Shown here: positions 9,809 through 17,539 of the stretch, piece after piece
Numbering within the stretch: the first letter of the stretch is position 1
Layout of the letters: each line of letters starts with the position of its first letter
Assembly (NCBI RefSeq): GCF_016820515.1
Contig: NZ_JADHDV010000002.1
Coordinates: forward strand, 119,600 to 183,599
DNA from: Pseudoxanthomonas beigongshangi
Lineage (GTDB): Bacteria > Pseudomonadota > Gammaproteobacteria > Xanthomonadales > Xanthomonadaceae
DNA: 64,000 bases
Reading direction: 5' to 3'
The notes under the pieces: generated by a model
Database searches by the model: none
What the model saw: only the letters and a program-made list of their open reading frames with translations
Told to the model about the DNA's origin: nothing
Made by a program: the position numbers and the translations under genes

Positions 9809-10258
9809 TCAGGCTTCGGCTTCGACGACCACCTTGATGGGGGTTTCGACGTCGGCATGCAGCTTGGCGATGACTTCGAACTCGCCGATGTTGCGGATCG
9901 GGCCTTCGCCCATCACCACTTCGCTCTTTTCCAGCGGCAGGCCGGCGGCGGTGAACGCGTCGGCGATGTCGCGCGGGCCGACCGAACCGAACAGCTTGCC
10001 TTCGGTCGAAGCGTTGGCCTTGATGGTCACGCTGGCGCCTTCCAGCTTGGCGCGGCGGCCTTCGGCCTCATCGTGCACGGACTTGGCCTTGGCTTCGTAC
10101 TCGGCGCGCTTGGCTTCGAACTCGGCCAGGTTGGCGGCGGTCGCCGGCACGGCCTTGCCCTGCGGGACCAGGTAGTTGCGGCCGTAGCCGGGCTTCACGT
10201 TGACCTTGTCGCCGAGGACGCCGAGGTTGGTGACTTTCTGCAGAAGAATCAGTTCCAT
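9809..10258 (-). CDS. rplI: 50S ribosomal protein L9
   Basis: Structural protein of the large ribosomal subunit, 149 residues, the usual length. The N-terminal signature is clear: [17 protein letters not shown] then [18 protein letters not shown]. The long connecting helix rich in Ala/Glu/Lys and the C-terminal domain ([17 protein letters not shown]) are both present. It is the last gene of the rpsF-rpsR-rplI operon and ends before a strong terminator. Confidence 0.98.
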   Translation of the reverse strand: MELILLQKVTNLGVLGDKVNVKPGYGRNYLVPQGKAVPATAANLAEFEAKRAEYEAKAKSVHDEAEGRRAKLEGASVTIKANASTEGKLFGSVGPRDIADAFTAAGLPLEKSEVVMGEGPIRNIGEFEVIAKLHADVETPIKVVVEAEA

Positions 10259-10329
10259 CGTATTGCTCCGTATTCGTTAGCGGGGTTTGCCCGCAGCGTG
10301 GGCTGTCCGAATGACAGTGAAGAAAGGAA

Positions 10330-10376
10330 CCTCCCTTGCGAGGGAGGCTCCACCGCCGGGCGCCTGGGCGCCCGGC
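10330..10376 (-). promoter_or_regulatory. Two stem-loops between rpsR and rplI
   Basis: On the minus-strand transcript the first hairpin after rpsR has arms GCCGGGCGCC / GGCGCCCGGC (10355-10376, two-base loop). A second follows, with arms CCTCCCT / AGGGAGG (10330-10347). Neither has a clear U-run. They could tune read-through or mRNA stability between rpsR and rplI. A regulatory role is inferred only from position and symmetry. Confidence 0.5.
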
Positions 10377-10385
10377 CATCGACGC

Positions 10386-10616
10386 TTACACGTCGTGGTT
10401 GTCCGTGTACGGGATCAGCGCCAGGAAACGCGCGCGCTTGACCGCCGTGGCCAGCTGGCGCTGGTAGCGGGACTTGGTGCCGGTGACGCGGCTCGGGACG
10501 ATCTTGCCGGTCTCGGTCAGGTACTGGCGCAGAGTGTTGAGATCCTTGTAGTCGATCTCTTTCACGCCTTCGGCCGTGAACTTGCAGAACTTGCGGCGAC
10601 GGAAGAACTTGGACAT
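10386..10616 (-). CDS. rpsR: 30S ribosomal protein S18
   Basis: Small-subunit protein of 76 residues that contacts S6 on the platform. The sequence [17 protein letters not shown], then [19 protein letters not shown] and [16 protein letters not shown], is the canonical S18 pattern. It lies 11 bases after the rpsF stop, as expected in the S6-S18-L9 operon. Confidence 0.98.
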   Translation of the reverse strand: MSKFFRRRKFCKFTAEGVKEIDYKDLNTLRQYLTETGKIVPSRVTGTKSRYQRQLATAVKRARFLALIPYTDNHDV

Positions 10617-10627
10617 GGGGGTGCTCC

Positions 10628-11056
10628 TTAAGCGGCTTCAGCGTTGTCGGAGGATTCGGCGGCGGCTTCGTTGCTCTCGCCTTCGTCGTCATCGCGACGG
10701 CGACGCTCGCCACGCTCCGACTTCTCACCCTTCTCGTCCTTGTTCTTCATGATCAGGGACTGCTCGGTGTCGGCGCCATCGCGCTTGATCACCAGGTGAC
10801 GCAGGATCGCGTCGTTGAAGCGGAAGGTTTCCACCAGCTCGTTCAGCACGGCCTGGTCGGCCTCGATGTTGAGCAGGACATAGTGGGCCTTCACCAGGTT
10901 CTGGATCGGGTAGGCCAGCTGGCGGCGGCCCCAGTCTTCCAGACGGTGGATCTTGCCGTTGCCGTTCTCGATCAAGCCCTTGTAGCGCTCGATCATCGCG
11001 GGCACCTGCTCGCTCTGGTCCGGGTGGACCAGGAATACGACTTCATAGTGACGCAT
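10628..11056 (-). CDS. rpsF: 30S ribosomal protein S6
   Basis: First gene of the ribosomal operon; 142 residues. The core fold is recognisable from [34 protein letters not shown] and HYVLLNIEA. The C-terminus carries an acidic/basic tail of about 40 residues ([17 protein letters not shown], then Glu/Ala-rich). S6 tails of this kind can be modified by RimK-type glutamate ligases in some bacteria. GAAAGG precedes ATG 11056. Confidence 0.97.
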   Translation of the reverse strand: MRHYEVVFLVHPDQSEQVPAMIERYKGLIENGNGKIHRLEDWGRRQLAYPIQNLVKAHYVLLNIEADQAVLNELVETFRFNDAILRHLVIKRDGADTEQSLIMKNKDEKGEKSERGERRRRDDDEGESNEAAAESSDNAEAA

Positions 11057-11180
11057 CGTTTTTACCTTTCGGATGTGGGCCCGGCGGCCTCGCGGCGCCG
11101 GGCGGGACAGCCCCCCGTCGCCCGGATGGGCGCGGTGGAGCAAGGACCCCGTTGCCCGCATGGGCGTCAGGGAGCTGGAA

Positions 11181-11209
11181 ATTATGGCAGGTCAATGACT
11201 TGCAGGCAA
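11181..11209 (-). promoter_or_regulatory. Predicted sigma-70 promoter of rpsF operon
   Basis: On the minus strand TTGCCT (11204-11209) and CATAAT (11181-11186) are separated by exactly 17 bp, about 125 bp upstream of the rpsF start. This is the best -35/-10 pair in the interval. The remaining gap, 11210-11401, holds an AT-rich patch near 11300-11345 but no convincing gene. Confidence 0.6.
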
Positions 11210-11401
11210 ATGGAGAGGCCGGCGGCGATAAGCGGGAAGCCCTCGGCGTTGGAACGCGGCATCCGCGATCGCATCGATAATCCGTGAAAATACTCGAGGA
11301 ATATCCAGCTAATCTTTGATTTTGTTATGTTTTACACTGCATTAAAAGGGTATTGCGTGGTCGCGAAAATGGGTTCCAGCGTTCGCCGGGACGACGGGGC
11401 T

Positions 11402-13165
11402 TCAGCGCCCCTTCTGCTCCTGGATCCATGCGTCGATGCGCTTCTCCAGCGCCGCCAGCGGTACCGAGCCGGTGTTGAGGACCTCGTCGTTGAAGTCGCG
11501 CAGGTCGAACTTCGGGCCCAGTGCCCTGGCCGAGCGCTCGCGCAGTTCGGAGATCTTCAACTGGCCGATCTTGTAGGCCAGCGCCTGGCCCGGCCAGGCG
11601 ATGTAGCGGTCGATCTCGTTGACGATGTCCTGGTCGGTCTTGGCGGCGTTGTCCTTGAAATAGGCGATGGCCTTCTCACGGCTCCAGCCCATCGAGTGCA
11701 TGCCGGTGTCCACCACCAGCCGCACCGCCCGCCACATGTCGTAGGTCAGCTGGCCGAAGCGGTCGTAGGGATCGTCGTACAGGCCCATGTCGTAGCCCAG
11801 GCGTTCGGCGTACAGGCCCCAGCCCTCGCCGTAGGCGACGAAATAGGCGGTCTTGCGGAACATCGGCAGGTCCGGCAGTTCGATGCCGCGCGCCATCTGG
11901 AAATGGTGGCCGGGCACCGCCTCGTGCAGCGACAGCGCCATCATTTCCCACTTCGGCCGGGTCTCGGGCTTGTACAGGTTGACGTAGTAATAGCCGGCGC
12001 GGCTGCCGTCGGCGGCGCCGGGCTGGTAGTAGGCGGTGGTCGTGTCGGGCGCGGCGTTGTCCGGGATGGGCCGCACGCCGTAGGGCAACCGGGGAATGGT
12101 GTGGAACGCCTTCACCAGTTCCGGGTCGATCCGCTTGGACAGCGCTTGGTAGGCCTCCAGCAGTTCGGCGGGAGTCTTGTAGAAGTATTTCGGGTCGCTG
12201 CGCAGGTGGTCGAAGAAGGCGTGCAGGTCCCCCTTGAAGCCGACCTGCGCCTTGATTTTCTCCATCTCGGCACGGATGCGCGCGACCTCCTTCAGGCCCA
12301 CGTCGTGGATCTGCCGCGGCGTCAGCGGCGTGGTCGTGTAATACGCCGCCATGGCGGCATAGAAGTCCTGCCCGTCCGGCAGGTCGGTGGCGGCGATGCT
12401 GGCGCGGCTGGCCGGCAGGTAGGTCTGGTTGAAATACGCCTGCAGCTTGCGGTAGGCCGGCACCACCTCGGCGCTGATGACCTGCCGGGCTTCGCGCTGC
12501 AGGCCGGCGCGATCGGCCTCGGGCACGCTGTCGGCGAACTTCAGGAACGGGCGGTAGAACGGGCTCTTCGACGGGTCGTCGACGATCTGCGCGGCGATCT
12601 GCGCCGGCACGCGTTGCATCAGCACCTTGGGCGGCATGTAGCCTTCGGCCACGCCCTGCTGCATCAGCGCCAGGGTCTGGTCGATCAGGGTGTCCAGGCC
12701 GGCCAGGCGCGTGATCCAGTTGCGATAGTCCTGCGTGCTGGCGAACGGCACCACCTCGGCCATGCCGTCGGCCAGTTGCACCCCGCCCTGGTGGCCAATC
12801 GGTTGCAGGTATTCCTTGAAGCGCTGGCGGGAGACCGCCTGCTGCAGGTTCCATTCGAAAGTGTCGTAGTTGAGCTGGTCAGCCGGCGACAGGCCCTCGC
12901 GGCCGATGGCGTGCAGTTTTTCCAGCGCGGCCCGATCGTTGGCCTCGATGCGGGCGATGGCGTCCAGGCTGCGGTCGCTCCAGCGGTCGTTGTAGCGGTT
13001 GTCGCCGTTGTAGCTGGCGTTCTCGGGGCTTTCGCGCAGGCCGCGTTCCCACTCGGCGGCGAACAGCGCCTCCAGCGCCGCGTGCTTGTCGGTCGCGGGT
13101 TGCGCGCGCAGCGGCGCGGCCACGGTGACGGCCGCCAGCGCGGCCAGCATCAGTGAACGGAACAT
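11402..13165 (-). CDS. Secreted DUF885 family protein, putative metallopeptidase-like
   Basis: A 587-residue protein with a Sec signal peptide (cleavage likely after LRA, residue 21), so it acts in the periplasm or outside. The DUF885 hallmark HEAVPGHHFQ lies near residue 415, followed by GEGWGLYAERLGYDMG. The H-E-x-x-x-G-H-H pattern suggests a zinc site and peptidase-like chemistry, but the substrate is unknown. The start region lies only 91 bp from the displaced tail of the Fe-S carrier gene. Before island insertion the two genes were therefore adjacent and in the same direction. Confidence 0.88.
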   Translation of the reverse strand: MFRSLMLAALAAVTVAAPLRAQPATDKHAALEALFAAEWERGLRESPENASYNGDNRYNDRWSDRSLDAIARIEANDRAALEKLHAIGREGLSPADQLNYDTFEWNLQQAVSRQRFKEYLQPIGHQGGVQLADGMAEVVPFASTQDYRNWITRLAGLDTLIDQTLALMQQGVAEGYMPPKVLMQRVPAQIAAQIVDDPSKSPFYRPFLKFADSVPEADRAGLQREARQVISAEVVPAYRKLQAYFNQTYLPASRASIAATDLPDGQDFYAAMAAYYTTTPLTPRQIHDVGLKEVARIRAEMEKIKAQVGFKGDLHAFFDHLRSDPKYFYKTPAELLEAYQALSKRIDPELVKAFHTIPRLPYGVRPIPDNAAPDTTTAYYQPGAADGSRAGYYYVNLYKPETRPKWEMMALSLHEAVPGHHFQMARGIELPDLPMFRKTAYFVAYGEGWGLYAERLGYDMGLYDDPYDRFGQLTYDMWRAVRLVVDTGMHSMGWSREKAIAYFKDNAAKTDQDIVNEIDRYIAWPGQALAYKIGQLKISELRERSARALGPKFDLRDFNDEVLNTGSVPLAALEKRIDAWIQEQKGR

Positions 13166-13256
13166 CGACGGCTTCCTGTGCGAAAGCCGGCAAGCTTAAC
13201 GTCTGCCCCGCTCCACCGGCAGTGCCGCGGCGGGAACCCGGATCAAGCGGCGTCGA

Positions 13257-13301
13257 TCAGGCGGCGTCGGCCTGGGTGGTGAAGCTTTCGCCGCAGCCGC
13301 A
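13257..13301 (-). pseudogene. Displaced 3' end of the Fe-S carrier gene (attL)
   Basis: On the minus strand this reads KCGCGESFTTQADAA then stop, matching the intact gene's end CGCGESFTTAAA. Only the last codons remain. The 23-bp repeat copy is at 13279-13301. The three differences from the right copy are all at third codon positions. The tail here uses host-like GC-ending codons (TGC, TTC, ACC), which suggests it is the original chromosomal end. Confidence 0.85.
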
Positions 13302-13331
13302 TTTGCGCGCTAAGCGACTGATATACATGTG

Positions 13332-13631
13332 TCATTCGCGCTCACCTTTGCCGCCATGCCCCCTCACATGCCCCAACCTAATGCTGTCTTCCGCGCGCCA
13401 GAATACCCTCTGCAAAAGCACGCGTGACAAGGTGCGCCCTGTTGGAAGCCCAAGCTTCGCCGACGCATTGGCGACGTGCACGTTCATCGTGCCCTCGGCA
13501 ACACCGAGGATGCGGCCGGCCTCCCAAGACGTCTTGCCCAGGGCGATCCAGAGCACTGCTTCGGCCTCGCGACGTGTAAGTAGGCCGCGTGTGCCAATCC
13601 TGATGTCGGATGTGTCGTCGCCCTCGCGCAT
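13332..13631 (-). CDS. LuxR/GerE-type HTH protein, probably a truncated regulator
   Basis: A 99-residue reading frame with a GerE helix-turn-helix: LLTRREAEAVLWIALGKTSWEAG, then ILGVAEGTMNVHVANASAKLG. This is the DNA-binding half of LuxR-type regulators. No autoinducer-binding or receiver domain precedes it, and the upstream DNA encodes an acyltransferase remnant on the other strand. It is probably the 3' remnant of a full LuxR gene, though free-standing GerE proteins exist. It lies at the very end of the island beside attL. Confidence 0.6.
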   Translation of the reverse strand: MREGDDTSDIRIGTRGLLTRREAEAVLWIALGKTSWEAGRILGVAEGTMNVHVANASAKLGLPTGRTLSRVLLQRVFWRAEDSIRLGHVRGHGGKGERE

Positions 13632-13798
13632 CGCCGTACCGTAGCGTGATCAACCGCAGCGGTACAGCCACCATCGTCTCGGTAGAGGGGCAGACTGTTG
13701 TCGCCTACGCAGCCACGGGCAGCCGCGGCCATTTTCGTCAGGCATCCTGTACTGGTCGCCGGGCTGGTATGAGCAGACGCTGTGGTCACACTGCCACT

Positions 13799-14200
13799 AC
13801 ATCCGCGCTCACGATATTCGCCGGCTTCTTCCTAGCAGGAGCAGCGATGCCGCACAATCGGGGCATGCAGATGCCGATCGCCATGGCCCTTCCCTTACTC
13901 GCTGTAGTCGCAAGCTCTCCGTTGAACGACTACGCATCGCTGGCCCTAGCCCTTACGCCAGAAACTATCGCGATCGGGCGGGCTCGGTGGCCCCTGCTTT
14001 CACACGCCGGATACTGGGCGACCTGTCCTACGGAATCTATATTTACGCATGGCCGACTCAGCAGGTATTGGTCGCAGCTTGCGGACGGGCACTAAAGTTC
14101 GAACAACTCCTTGGGCTGACGCTGGCTACTGCGATTGTGGCCGCAGCGCTGTCGTGGCATTTGGTGGATTTGCGCGCGCTGCGACTCAAGCCCGAAGCGT
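13799..14200 (+). pseudogene. Acyltransferase-3 (OafA/YrhL type) C-terminal remnant, frameshifted
   Basis: One frame up to about 13985 reads LTIFAGFFLAGAAM and ALALTPETIAIGRARWP. The match then moves to another frame: APAFTRRILGDLSYGIYIYA, WPTQQVLVAACG and AAALSWHLVDLRALRLKP. Together these resemble the last membrane helices of acyltransferase-3 enzymes, whose hallmark near the end is GdlSYGiYiyhfPvQ. The N-terminal catalytic half is missing and a frame change lies near 13985. It is a decayed fragment and should not be active. Boundaries are approximate. Confidence 0.6.
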
Positions 14201-14286
14201 CGCCAGGCGCAGCAACTGAATTTGGGAGAAGCCAGACTAGAACGCGAGAGAGGGTCGGCACCGCGAGCGGTGCCGACCGATTTGCC

Positions 14287-14466
14287 TCAGTGCGTTTTCA
14301 GCCACTGCTCAACACGCGAAACCGAGTTGCCAACGGCAGCGACCGCCTGCCGCAGCTTCGATTCGGAAACGCCAAAGCGCTGGGTCCAGTAGCGCACTTC
14401 GTAGTCCTGCCCAAGCGCGATCAAGCTGCGATCGGGTTCTCCCGTCTTCTTCGGATTGTCAGCCAT
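14287..14466 (-). CDS. DUF3606 small protein
   Basis: A 59-residue protein starting MADNPKKTGEPDRS, then QDYEVRYWTQRFGVSESKL and AVGNSVSRVEQWL. This is the complete DUF3606 pattern. The start at 14466 is supported by GAGGAGG 11 bases upstream and agrees with the family N-terminus. DUF3606 proteins have no established function. The gene lies downstream of the TAC operon on the same strand, with a gap of about 120 bases. Confidence 0.8.
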   Translation of the reverse strand: MADNPKKTGEPDRSLIALGQDYEVRYWTQRFGVSESKLRQAVAAVGNSVSRVEQWLKTH

Positions 14467-14589
14467 TGCTTGCGCCCTCCTCGGGCGCGGTACTTCGACC
14501 GCCCTTGCTGTATGCCTCAATGCCTCATGACGAGGAGCGCGGGTGAGCGGCTTACTGGCGCGCTAGGCAAGGACGAGCTCGAGACGCTT

Positions 14590-15126
14590 CTAGGGCGCTG
14601 TCGGCGTCGTTCCTAAAAGAGTCGGATCCGCACCGCTAGAGCAATCATTCATGTCTTCCACCTTCTCAGGTACAACTCGAAAAACAGGGACAACTACGCC
14701 CGGCAATCCCGCACGGCCCGTTGCTGACTGAACGAACTCGCGCCAGTAAGGCCATGCGTTGTAGGCACCGTTTACTTGGGCAAAGTACTCGAAGCAGCGA
14801 GGCTCGAAATCCTTGTCTTGCGCGATGGTGTAAAGGAGCAGAAACGTCGCATCGATCTTCAGGGCACTTCCGGAGGGCTCGCCTTCGGCCAGAGACCGGC
14901 TATTGAATCTGAACTCAATAGTTACCGCGATACGCTTCTGACCATCACGATCACTTCGAACAGCATAGGTCGAGCGATAGCTCGTTTCGAGCGTCAGTTC
15001 AGCAGGCAGATCCAGCGGATCAAAGTCCGCTTCAAGCGTAGCTTGCCGCACCACGACCGTTTGGAGGTCGACATGCGGCGCGACCTGCTTCGCCAACGAT
15101 AAGTTCGTGATCACGCTCACCCGCAC
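14590..15126 (-). CDS. SecB-like chaperone of a TAC module
   Basis: A 178-residue SecB-family protein. SecB features are the beta-rich core (ELTLETSYRSTYAV, KRIAVTIEFRFN, KIDATFLLLYTI) and the signature end NAWPYWREFVQSATGRAGLP (123-142) followed by VVVPVFRV. It is longer than housekeeping SecB and overlaps the antitoxin gene, as in the mycobacterial HigBA-SecB-TA system. There a SecB-like chaperone protects the antitoxin from aggregation and proteolysis. The start is GTG 15126; GTG 15120 is an alternative that gives a GTGA overlap with the antitoxin stop. Function as a dedicated antitoxin chaperone is inferred from family and context. Confidence 0.85.
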   Translation of the reverse strand: MRVSVITNLSLAKQVAPHVDLQTVVVRQATLEADFDPLDLPAELTLETSYRSTYAVRSDRDGQKRIAVTIEFRFNSRSLAEGEPSGSALKIDATFLLLYTIAQDKDFEPRCFEYFAQVNGAYNAWPYWREFVQSATGRAGLPGVVVPVFRVVPEKVEDMNDCSSGADPTLLGTTPTAP

Positions 15127-15521
15127 TTCGCCTCGAGTTGACGAGGCTCTTCTGCGGTCGGTACTCGCCGCGAGAATTGCACCACGTTGGCCTTAGGCGA
15201 AACCAACGCCGCGGGCTGGGAAATAAACTGCCCGCTTCGCAGAGGTTCGAAACCAACAGCCGCACGAAGCCCGCACGCCCAAGCCAGCTCAGCGACAGTG
15301 CTCAAAGTGGCGTTCCGAGATCCGGACAGAACCTGGGTGACATGCGATCGGCTCTTCCCAAGCTTTCTCGCAACATCAGCCTTGGTCAGACCGAGAGATT
15401 CCATGCGTGCAGCAACTCCGTCCAAGGTCCAGGCAATGAAACGCTCAATTTCATACTCTCGACGAGCTTCTTCGCTGCGTTCCTGTCGCGCAATCCATTC
15501 TTGGTTCGGGACCATGTTCAT
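15117..15521 (-). CDS. higA: HigA-type XRE antitoxin with C-terminal extension
   Basis: A 134-residue antitoxin. Residues about 42-90 form an XRE helix-turn-helix (LGLTKADVARKLGKSRSHVT, then VLSGSRNATLSTVAELAWACG). Residues 91-134 are an extension containing FEPLRSGQFI and VVQFSRRVP. In TAC modules such an extension is the chaperone-addiction (ChAD) segment that makes the antitoxin depend on its SecB-like partner. ATG 15521 overlaps the toxin stop by four bases (ATGA) and has AGGAGA directly upstream. It should neutralise the toxin and repress the operon. Confidence 0.86.
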   Translation of the reverse strand: MNMVPNQEWIARQERSEEARREYEIERFIAWTLDGVAARMESLGLTKADVARKLGKSRSHVTQVLSGSRNATLSTVAELAWACGLRAAVGFEPLRSGQFISQPAALVSPKANVVQFSRRVPTAEEPRQLEAKCG

Positions 15522-15880
15522 TCTCCTAGAAACTTCTTTCTCCGCCGCTCGGCGTAGGTGATGTCGTGCGCGTCATGCTTATTCTTCTGCTTCCGCACTC
15601 CGTGAGTTATTACCACGCGACCTGTGGGCGTGAAGAAGCAAAGCAAACGCACTTGAAAGGACTTAAACTCGAAAACTCCGGAGGAACCCTCCAGCTTCTT
15701 GAACTTCTCTCGATTCGGAATTCGTCCATTTTCACCAAGCATTTCGAAGAGGACGTCGACCTTCCGCCGCTCCCCTTCATCAAGACCGTCTAAAAATTCA
15801 GCAGCCGGGCATTGACCATCGTCATCGCACAACAGTTCGATGGTGAGCTTCCGTCCGGCATATTCGATGCGGTTTGCCAA
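15518..15880 (-). CDS. higB: HigB/Gp49-family toxin
   Basis: A 120-residue protein of the phage-derived Gp49-like HigB family, RelE-fold mRNA interferases. Supporting features are AAEFLDGLDEGERRKV, FKKLEGSSGVFEFKSFQVR and ITHGVRKQKNKHDAHDITYA, with a basic C-terminus RRRKKFLGE. The start is TTG 15880, preceded by AGGAG with a seven-base gap; an in-frame stop lies directly upstream, so no longer form is possible. The overlapping ATG at 15884 is out of frame. It is first in the toxin-antitoxin-chaperone operon. Confidence 0.87.
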   Translation of the reverse strand: MANRIEYAGRKLTIELLCDDDGQCPAAEFLDGLDEGERRKVDVLFEMLGENGRIPNREKFKKLEGSSGVFEFKSFQVRLLCFFTPTGRVVITHGVRKQKNKHDAHDITYAERRRKKFLGE

Positions 15881-15929
15881 TCATGGTCTCCTGACCTGCC
15901 GCCGTCGCCCGTGCCGGGCCGATGCGTCC

Positions 15930-15961
15930 ATTGTTAACATATGAATTAACGCTGTCAACAA
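15930..15961 (-). promoter_or_regulatory. TAC operon promoter with overlapping dyads
   Basis: On the minus strand a perfect -35 TTGACA (15953-15958) is followed after 17 bp by AACAAT (15930-15935). The same interval holds inverted repeats: TTGTTAAC (15931-15938) with GTCAACAA (15954-15961), and GTTAA (15933) with TTAAC (to 15950). Dyads over the promoter core fit autorepression by the HigA-type antitoxin. Operator function is inferred. Confidence 0.65.
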
Positions 15962-15987
15962 TGACTATCGGCCACGGTTCACGAATC

Positions 15988-16490
15988 TCAAGGACGCCGG
16001 CTCCCGTTTTTCAACCAGTCCGGATGAGCTCGGCCGGTTTCCCCTACATCTAGTGTTCGCGTTTTACCAGAGGCCAGCACGCTCCACAACGTGATCGGCT
16101 GGCGCCGACGAACGGCGCCATCTTGCGGACAACGGGCTAGCCTAACCGCGGGCCCGACCGGCGCGACCGCCTTGTCCTTGTTGGGGGCGGCCGGCTTCCA
16201 GTGATCGGCGCATAGTCGTTGCGGGCACCCCTGTCCCGAAGATTCTGGCGATCTGCCCGTCCCATTCGGGGCCCATGCGGCCATGTAGCGGCGCGCCCCA
16301 GCCTCGGTAGCTGTGAAGTGATACCGAACCCCGCCCGCCTGGAAGCAGGGTCGCCAGGGTGGCTCGGGGTCGCGGTTCGCGGGCGAAGCGCTGGCCGCGA
16401 CGACATCTCCCAGCATTAGGGCTGGGCCGTCGATATAGGACTCGAAGTGGTAGCCATCGGGAAGGACAACGCCATGCTACGCCGTGTCGT
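15988..16490 (-). pseudogene. Degenerate reading frame of unknown family
   Basis: A minus-strand frame entering at about 16478 reads GVVLPDGYHFESYIDGPAL, then LMLGDVVAASASPANRDPEP and VRYHFTATEAGARRYMAAWAP. This looks like real coding sequence, but a stop lies immediately upstream and no start fits. Past about 16290 the protein-like signal moves to another frame (GPEWDGQIARIFGTGVPATT), which suggests a frameshift. I do not recognise the family. The annotated reach to 15988 is only the open frame; the tail is low in coding character. Confidence 0.3.
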
Positions 16491-16544
16491 CGCACCGGAT
16501 GTGACTTGTCGAAAAGCCAAACTCGCCGGGCGTATAGTCCGGCC

Positions 16545-16727
16545 ATGCGACGCGAACATTTCAACGCCGACGCCTGGGAAGTCTTCCTGGCAGCCCTGCC
16601 CTCACTGCGCCAAGTTCAAAGCCGCATGAGCCATCGAGAGCTGCAACGTCATATTGAAAAGGCCTGGGCCTCCAGATGGAAGCGAGCTGCTCCGCTTCAC
16701 CAGACGGCGCATGCTGGGCTCGTGTAG
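16545..16727 (+). CDS. Small hypothetical protein, 60 aa
   Basis: A plus-strand frame beginning MRREHFNADAWEVFLAALPS, then LRQVQSRMSHRELQRHIEKA. The composition (amphipathic, charged helices) is protein-like, and TATAGT lies just upstream. There is no clear ribosome binding site and the gene runs against most of the island. No family is recognised. It may be a remnant or spurious. Confidence 0.3.
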   Translation: MRREHFNADAWEVFLAALPSLRQVQSRMSHRELQRHIEKAWASRWKRAAPLHQTAHAGLV

Positions 16728-16897
16728 TTGGCCCATTTCGGAGACTTCCTTGCTTCCGGTGTCGCTGCCAACGGAGCACAACGGTAGGCAGGAATGACTC
16801 ATTTAGCTCATTCGCCCAAGAAACGGCGACCGTGCGTCCTCGACGACGGTAACCGTATGCCGGTGCACGCCTCCGGCAGACGCCTGCGCGGCGCGCC

Positions 16898-17539
16898 CTA
16901 CGCCCTGTACTCCCGCATCGTCCGCAGCGCGCGCTGCAGCACCGGGTCGGTGGCCATCACGTCGGCCATGTCGCCATGCCCAGCCGCACGTAGATCGGCC
17001 GGCCGCTCGTCGTAGGCTCGCAGTTCGTGCCGTAGCTCGTCGCGCAGTTCGGCGTCGGCCAAATCCTCCAGGCGCCGAATACCAGTGACCACGGCGTCGA
17101 CGCGCGTCCAGTCGACCTGTGCACGCTCGCGGCCAGGCCGGAAGCTCTCGACCACGCGTTGAGCCTCAGCCACCAAGGCCAGGTGCCCGCGAGCGATGTG
17201 CGCCAGCCGATGCATGTTGCCGGCATCGTTGGCCGCCGACTCAAGGTCAACGGCGGCGAACTGCAGGCGCTCGGTCGCTGCGGCCACGGCTCCGACGGCC
17301 GGGCCGAACTGCTGTTGCATCCACGGCACGGGTTCCCCGGAAAACCGGTGCTGGACATTGCAGCCCGCTTGCTCCAAATCGACGGATTCATGCAATTCGT
17401 CAAGGTGGTCGAGGCGCTGGCGTAGCTCCACCGAGTAGGTGGTGGTACAGGCCCAAGCGTGATGGACGGCCGTTATCAGCGCGCGCTGCTGGCTGAAATA
17501 CAGCCGGTCCTTGCCGGTGACGTCAGTGATGGTGATCAT
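16898..17539 (-). CDS. Island hypothetical protein, 213 aa
   Basis: Starts MITITDVTGKDRLYFSQQRA with a strong AGGAGG site; the ATG overlaps the preceding gene's stop by four bases, so the two are translationally coupled. The protein is largely helical (for example QRALITAVHHAWACTTTYSV and VGAVAAATERLQFAAVDLES). It has no signal peptide or membrane span. No family is recognised. It belongs to the coupled block of minus-strand island genes downstream of the small-terminase gene. Confidence 0.75.
   Translation of the reverse strand: MITITDVTGKDRLYFSQQRALITAVHHAWACTTTYSVELRQRLDHLDELHESVDLEQAGCNVQHRFSGEPVPWMQQQFGPAVGAVAAATERLQFAAVDLESAANDAGNMHRLAHIARGHLALVAEAQRVVESFRPGRERAQVDWTRVDAVVTGIRRLEDLADAELRDELRHELRAYDERPADLRAAGHGDMADVMATDPVLQRALRTMREYRA

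Noticed and set aside
14590-15126. Housekeeping secB
   Set aside because: The overlap with an antitoxin gene, the longer C-terminus, the divergent sequence and the island location all point to a TAC-dedicated SecB-like chaperone.
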